From positions 1-22,902 of the IMG/VR virus record IMGVR_UViG_3300046003_002007: a stretch of 22,902 bases of DNA. One strand, 5' to 3'. A program made the translations under genes and the position numbers. Positions 20,422 through 22,902 of this stretch are shown here, piece after piece. Below the pieces are notes generated by a model. The model searched no databases, was not told where the DNA came from, and saw nothing but the letters and a program-made list of their open reading frames with translations. Each line of letters starts with the position of its first letter. The first letter of the stretch is position 1. This DNA comes from a virus.

Positions 20422-20679
20422 ATGAAACACTCGAAACTAGATCGTCGACATACTGGCTATTCAGACTTCAAGTATGCGGCTCAATTTGTTTCTAAAGAAA
20501 AACACAAATTCTGCGATATTAGAGAATGGGCATGGTCTCAATGGGGGCCTAGTTGTGAAATGGAATTTTGGGATTCTATTAGAAATCCTAGATGGTGTTG
20601 GGTAGTTGATCAATATAAAATTAAGATTTTCCTTGCCACTGACGCAGAGTATCAGTGGTTTTTACTAAAATGGACATAA
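20422..20679 (+). CDS. Hypothetical protein, 85 residues, Trp-rich
   Basis: I do not recognise this protein. It is strikingly aromatic, with nine Trp in 85 residues (EWAWSQWGPS, then WCWVVDQYKIKIFLAT, and a final FLLKWT). An alpha/beta layout is likely: a basic N-terminus, a helix around the EWAWSQW segment, then two strands. No signal peptide or membrane segment is seen. The gene has no ribosome-binding site and its ATG coincides with the predicted transcript start of the promoter at 20387-20415. The next gene begins 1 bp after its stop. Confidence 0.75.
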   Translation: MKHSKLDRRHTGYSDFKYAAQFVSKEKHKFCDIREWAWSQWGPSCEMEFWDSIRNPRWCWVVDQYKIKIFLATDAEYQWFLLKWT

Positions 20680-20680
20680 A

Positions 20681-21493
20681 ATGATTATTCACTTAGTCAG
20701 TGATTTACACTTAGAATTTGCCTACCAAGAGTTACCCGGTGGTGATGTCCTTATCTTGGCTGGAGATATCTGCGAGGCAAAAACCTTGCGTAAGGAATTC
20801 CACCAGACTAAGGTAATCGATCGTGTACCAGGTGCGTTCAAAGCCTATGACTTTTTCTACAGCGAATGTGCCAAATACAAAAAGGTGTTCTATGTTATTG
20901 GAAACCACGAACATTATCACGGACGTTTTGACAAGACCTACAACGAATTAAAGGCTATGATGCCCGACAACGTAGTCTTGTTGGAAAAGGAGTGTTTCGA
21001 GTATGAAGGTATATTATTCTTAGGTGCTACATTATGGACTGACCTTAATAAGGGTGATCCTATTACAGTTTACACTATGAAAGGTTTTATGAATGACTAC
21101 AAGGTTGTTCAAAACTTTTATGCAGACAAGGGGTTGTACTACAAGTTAACTCCTGAGCACACCTTTGAAGAACATCGTAAAACTAAAGAATATTTTAAGT
21201 TTATGCTAGAAGAAAAAAGAGACGTGCCGGTTGTTGTAATCACACACATGGCTCCTAGTTTTCAAAGTGTCAACCAAAAGTTCAAACACGAAACTACAAC
21301 CAATGGCGGGTATGCTAGTGAGTTAAGTGAGTTCATCCTTGATCATCCTAACATCAAGGTATGGGTGCATGGGCATATGCATGATCCTGTAGACTACAAG
21401 ATTGGTGATACCCGTATACTTGCTAACCCAAGAGGCTACATGCCTTGGGAAGATGGCAACGGCTTTGAACCTGGTCTGTACTTTGAGGTATAA
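20681..21493 (+). CDS. Calcineurin-like metallophosphoesterase
   Basis: A 270-residue phosphoesterase with all five metallophosphatase blocks: D8-x-H10 (SDLHLE), GD in LAGDIC, GNHEHY, the TH of VVVITHMAPS, and the final GHMHDP with a following DTRILANPRGY strand. These residues bind a di-metal centre that hydrolyses phosphomono- or diesters. Substrates in the family range from nucleic-acid ends to cyclic nucleotides and dinucleoside polyphosphates, and sequence alone does not decide. It resembles phage and bacterial cytoplasmic members, with no signal peptide. It is co-transcribed with the small ORFs on either side (1 bp and 3 bp gaps). Confidence 0.94.
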   Translation: MIIHLVSDLHLEFAYQELPGGDVLILAGDICEAKTLRKEFHQTKVIDRVPGAFKAYDFFYSECAKYKKVFYVIGNHEHYHGRFDKTYNELKAMMPDNVVLLEKECFEYEGILFLGATLWTDLNKGDPITVYTMKGFMNDYKVVQNFYADKGLYYKLTPEHTFEEHRKTKEYFKFMLEEKRDVPVVVITHMAPSFQSVNQKFKHETTTNGGYASELSEFILDHPNIKVWVHGHMHDPVDYKIGDTRILANPRGYMPWEDGNGFEPGLYFEV

Positions 21494-21496
21494 AGC

Positions 21497-21739
21497 ATGG
21501 CTAGTCTAGCAGAATACTTTGAAGCCAATCGCCCTAAACCCAAATACAAGTTTGGGGATAGGGTCGAAGGTGTGTATATGAAGATACCCTATGTCGGTAC
21601 AGCCTATACAGATAATCAACGAAATGAAATAGAGGGCCCTATGGTTAGTATTCATTTAGATCTGCCTATGAAAATTGGAAAAATGTGGCACGAATACATT
21701 CGTGTCAAATACAAAGACATTAAAGGACTACGTAAATGA
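21497..21739 (+). CDS. Hypothetical protein, 80 residues
   Basis: A small protein of unknown function. After a short N-terminal helix (MASLAEYFEANRPKP), the sequence KYKFGDRVEGVYMKIPYVGT and IEGPMVSIHLDLPMKIG reads as a small beta-barrel, similar in style to SH3-like or KOW-like domains, ending in KYKDIKGLRK. Such folds are common in phage early proteins. It starts 3 bp after the phosphoesterase gene, and its last 4 bp (ATGA) overlap the next start. Confidence 0.7.
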   Translation: MASLAEYFEANRPKPKYKFGDRVEGVYMKIPYVGTAYTDNQRNEIEGPMVSIHLDLPMKIGKMWHEYIRVKYKDIKGLRK

Positions 21740-21999
21740 ACAAAAGAATTCAACAACTTAAAGAACAGGCTATGGAATGGGTGCCTAATCAGGTAGATCC
21801 AGATACCAAGATTAGATTGCTTAATGCTGAAAAGTTCGCCGAGTTGATTGTTCAGGAATGTATTGAGCAGGTGAGAGGAGAATTTCTGCCTGTGCTAGAA
21901 GATGAAGCTATGATGAAAGATACTCATTGGGACGGATATGTCCAATGCGGAGTTGACAGTGTTGTGGCCATTAAAGAACATTTCGGAGTTGAAGAATGA
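21736..21999 (+). CDS. Hypothetical protein, 87 residues
   Basis: A small acidic, mostly helical protein: MNKRIQQLKEQAMEWVPNQ, then NAEKFAELIVQECIEQVRGE, and a C-terminal VVAIKEHFGVEE. This layout of two helices ending in FGVEE is seen in many short phage proteins of unknown role, from general familiarity. It overlaps its neighbours by ATGA on both sides, so it is part of the translationally coupled cluster 20681-22819. Confidence 0.72.
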   Translation: MNKRIQQLKEQAMEWVPNQVDPDTKIRLLNAEKFAELIVQECIEQVRGEFLPVLEDEAMMKDTHWDGYVQCGVDSVVAIKEHFGVEE

Positions 22000-22271
22000 T
22001 AGTCTTAACCTTTTCTCTGCAAAACCCTTACTTTAAAGGTTTGAAGGATTTTAAAAACATCCGCAACTGGCACGGATCTCTTCCTTTCAAAAACAAGTAC
22101 TGGGAATTTGAAGTCATGCGTTCGGGCGCACTAATAGAGTTTGACTTTACAGTTCGCACACGTTGCGATCATGCCGGCATCACATTGGGCTTAGGTCTGT
22201 TCAACTATGCCCTCAATCTCACTGCTTATGATAATAGGCATTGGAATCACGAAACCAACACTTGGAGTTAA
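21996..22271 (+). CDS. Hypothetical protein, 91 residues
   Basis: I do not recognise this protein. It is aromatic and basic at the start (LQNPYFKGLKDFKNIRNWHG), then strand-rich (YWEFEVMRSGALIEFDFTVR), and ends with a helix and an Asn/His/Trp-rich tail. Segment GITLGLGLFNYALNLTAYD is mildly hydrophobic but too short and polar for a firm membrane call. The start overlaps the preceding stop by ATGA. Confidence 0.7.
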   Translation: MIVLTFSLQNPYFKGLKDFKNIRNWHGSLPFKNKYWEFEVMRSGALIEFDFTVRTRCDHAGITLGLGLFNYALNLTAYDNRHWNHETNTWS

Positions 22272-22274
22272 AAA

Positions 22275-22526
22275 ATGACATCAACAGTACGTATACCTTG
22301 GACTAGAGAATTTGATAATGAGTACAAATGGAATGAAGTCTGTGCCAGAGCCATTGAAATGTTTGGCTTGCCCGGAGATAGATTTGAAACTCATGCCAAT
22401 GTTAACTATATGGACTTTGTATTTAAAAGCAACAAAGACGCATTGATGTTTGCAATAGAACATAATGGAAGTATTGTACCCGATGATGAACTAACTGTAG
22501 AAGCTGTGGGAAGATACATGCAGTGA
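22275..22526 (+). CDS. Hypothetical protein, 83 residues
   Basis: I do not recognise this protein. It contains RIPWTREFDNEYKWNEVCAR, a helix AIEMFGLPGDRF, and strand segments YMDFVFKSNKDALMFAIEHNG. The alternation of helix and strand suggests a small ferredoxin-like alpha/beta fold. It starts 3 bp after the preceding gene behind GGAGTTAAAAA and overlaps the next start (GTGA). Confidence 0.7.
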   Translation: MTSTVRIPWTREFDNEYKWNEVCARAIEMFGLPGDRFETHANVNYMDFVFKSNKDALMFAIEHNGSIVPDDELTVEAVGRYMQ

Positions 22527-22819
22527 GAAAGCGTGAGGATGAAACTTATGAAGCATGGTGCAAACGTGTTGAAATGTATGAACACGGTTGTGCCCTGCAA
22601 CGGATTGCCGAAGGTGATCCTATAGATAAAGTTTTAGATGATATGAGTCGTAAAATTGTGCAAAAACTTTTACATCCTCTCTATGACGAAATCCGTAAAT
22701 CATCAAATACTACTTATGATGCAGAAGCTAGCAGAAAAGACTATTATGAAAAATACTTAAAAAATCGCGATCCAGTAGCGGATCATGTTGAAGGTCAATT
22801 ATTTGACAAACGCGATTAA
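22523..22819 (+). CDS. Hypothetical protein, 98 residues, GTG start
   Basis: A charged, helical small protein of unknown function. GTG 22523 overlaps the stop of the preceding gene as GTGA, the usual coupling pattern, and no better ATG start exists near the N-terminus. The sequence RKREDETYEAWCKRVEMYEH is followed by repeated acidic and basic helices (DDMSRKIVQKLLHPLYDEIR) and ends in EGQLFDKRD. Its last codons carry the -35 box of the next promoter. Confidence 0.68.
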   Translation: MRKREDETYEAWCKRVEMYEHGCALQRIAEGDPIDKVLDDMSRKIVQKLLHPLYDEIRKSSNTTYDAEASRKDYYEKYLKNRDPVADHVEGQLFDKRD

Positions 22820-22833
22820 TTCGTGTATAAATA
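22803..22833 (+). promoter_or_regulatory. Sigma70 promoter near the window end
   Basis: TTGACA (22803-22808) and TATAAA (22826-22831) with a 17-bp spacer. The longer TATAAATA (22826-22833) also equals the T4 late-promoter consensus. Downstream, GGACA/TGTCC (22868-22872 with 22876-22880) can form a small hairpin. The driven gene lies outside the window. Confidence 0.75.
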
Positions 22834-22902
22834 TAGCTGTAGTGAATACTTTTAAGATTTGCTACCGGACATAGTGTCCAAACTATTCTTACTTACCAAT
22901 TC

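Noticed and set aside
22826-22833. T4-type late promoter TATAAATA
   Set aside because: It is the only copy noticed, and it sits 17 bp from a TTGACA like the other sigma70 promoters here, so the sigma70 reading is preferred.
1-22902. CRISPR array, insertion sequence or integrase attachment site
   Set aside because: No regularly spaced repeats, transposase or integrase is seen; the only notable repeats are the pair framing the ncRNA and short hairpins.

Overview
The window is a gene-dense stretch of a low-GC tailed-phage genome, most likely a large aquatic myovirus of the T4-like kind. Reasons: nearly every gene lies on the + strand with 1-30 bp overlaps; many short uncharacterised ORFs sit beside phage-type nrdA/nrdB/glutaredoxin, a tail-tip-type PAAR + NlpC/P60 protein and a DexA-like exonuclease; and host-derived auxiliary genes (pstS, cspA, iscU, iscA, ahpC, ahpD, clpX, ribosomal bS21) are scattered between them. 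No capsid or terminase gene is present, so the family assignment is an inference. The host is probably a proteobacterium: promoters are textbook sigma70, pstS has a PhoB-type box, and the phage tmRNA is circularly permuted, as in alpha- and some betaproteobacteria. The tag (ANDSQFALAA) looks more beta/gamma-like.

Layout. 1-3000: nucleotide reduction (nrdA 3' part, unknown ORF, nrdB, glutaredoxin). 3000-4610: virion-like genes (Ser/Gly-rich protein, Sm-like protein, PAAR + NlpC/P60 peptidase). 4616-6550: cold-shock protein, small ORF, unclassified structured RNA element, secreted His-rich protein, IscU, IscA, permuted tmRNA, terminator. 6573-8473: PhoB-box-controlled pstS and two unknown ORFs. 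8483-11687: large membrane coiled-coil protein, unknown ORF, ClpX, bS21. 11684-15535: unknown ORF, FkbM-like methyltransferase, ParB-like protein, unknown ORF. 15519-17917: DEDDh exonuclease, then AhpC / class II aldolase / AhpD. 17955-19924: a strong promoter, a roughly 470-nt pseudoknot-rich noncoding RNA, and a DUF2828 (Ro60/TROVE-like) von Willebrand A protein. 19927-20346 (-): DUF454 membrane protein, the only minus-strand gene. 20387-22902: small unknown ORFs around a metallophosphatase, ending in another promoter.

How it fits together. The auxiliary genes would keep a nutrient-limited host productive: dNTP synthesis, phosphate uptake, Fe-S assembly, peroxide removal, cold or RNA chaperoning and ribosome modification. 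tmRNA and ClpX together would supply both tagging and unfolding of stalled products, if host ClpP is used.

The strongest candidate for an undescribed system is 17955-19888: a phage Ro-like ribonucleoprotein module made of a large ornate RNA and the DUF2828/vWA protein encoded directly downstream. Promoters across the window are strikingly uniform (TTGACA-N17-TATAAT), and two of them place the predicted transcription start on the ATG, implying leaderless mRNAs.
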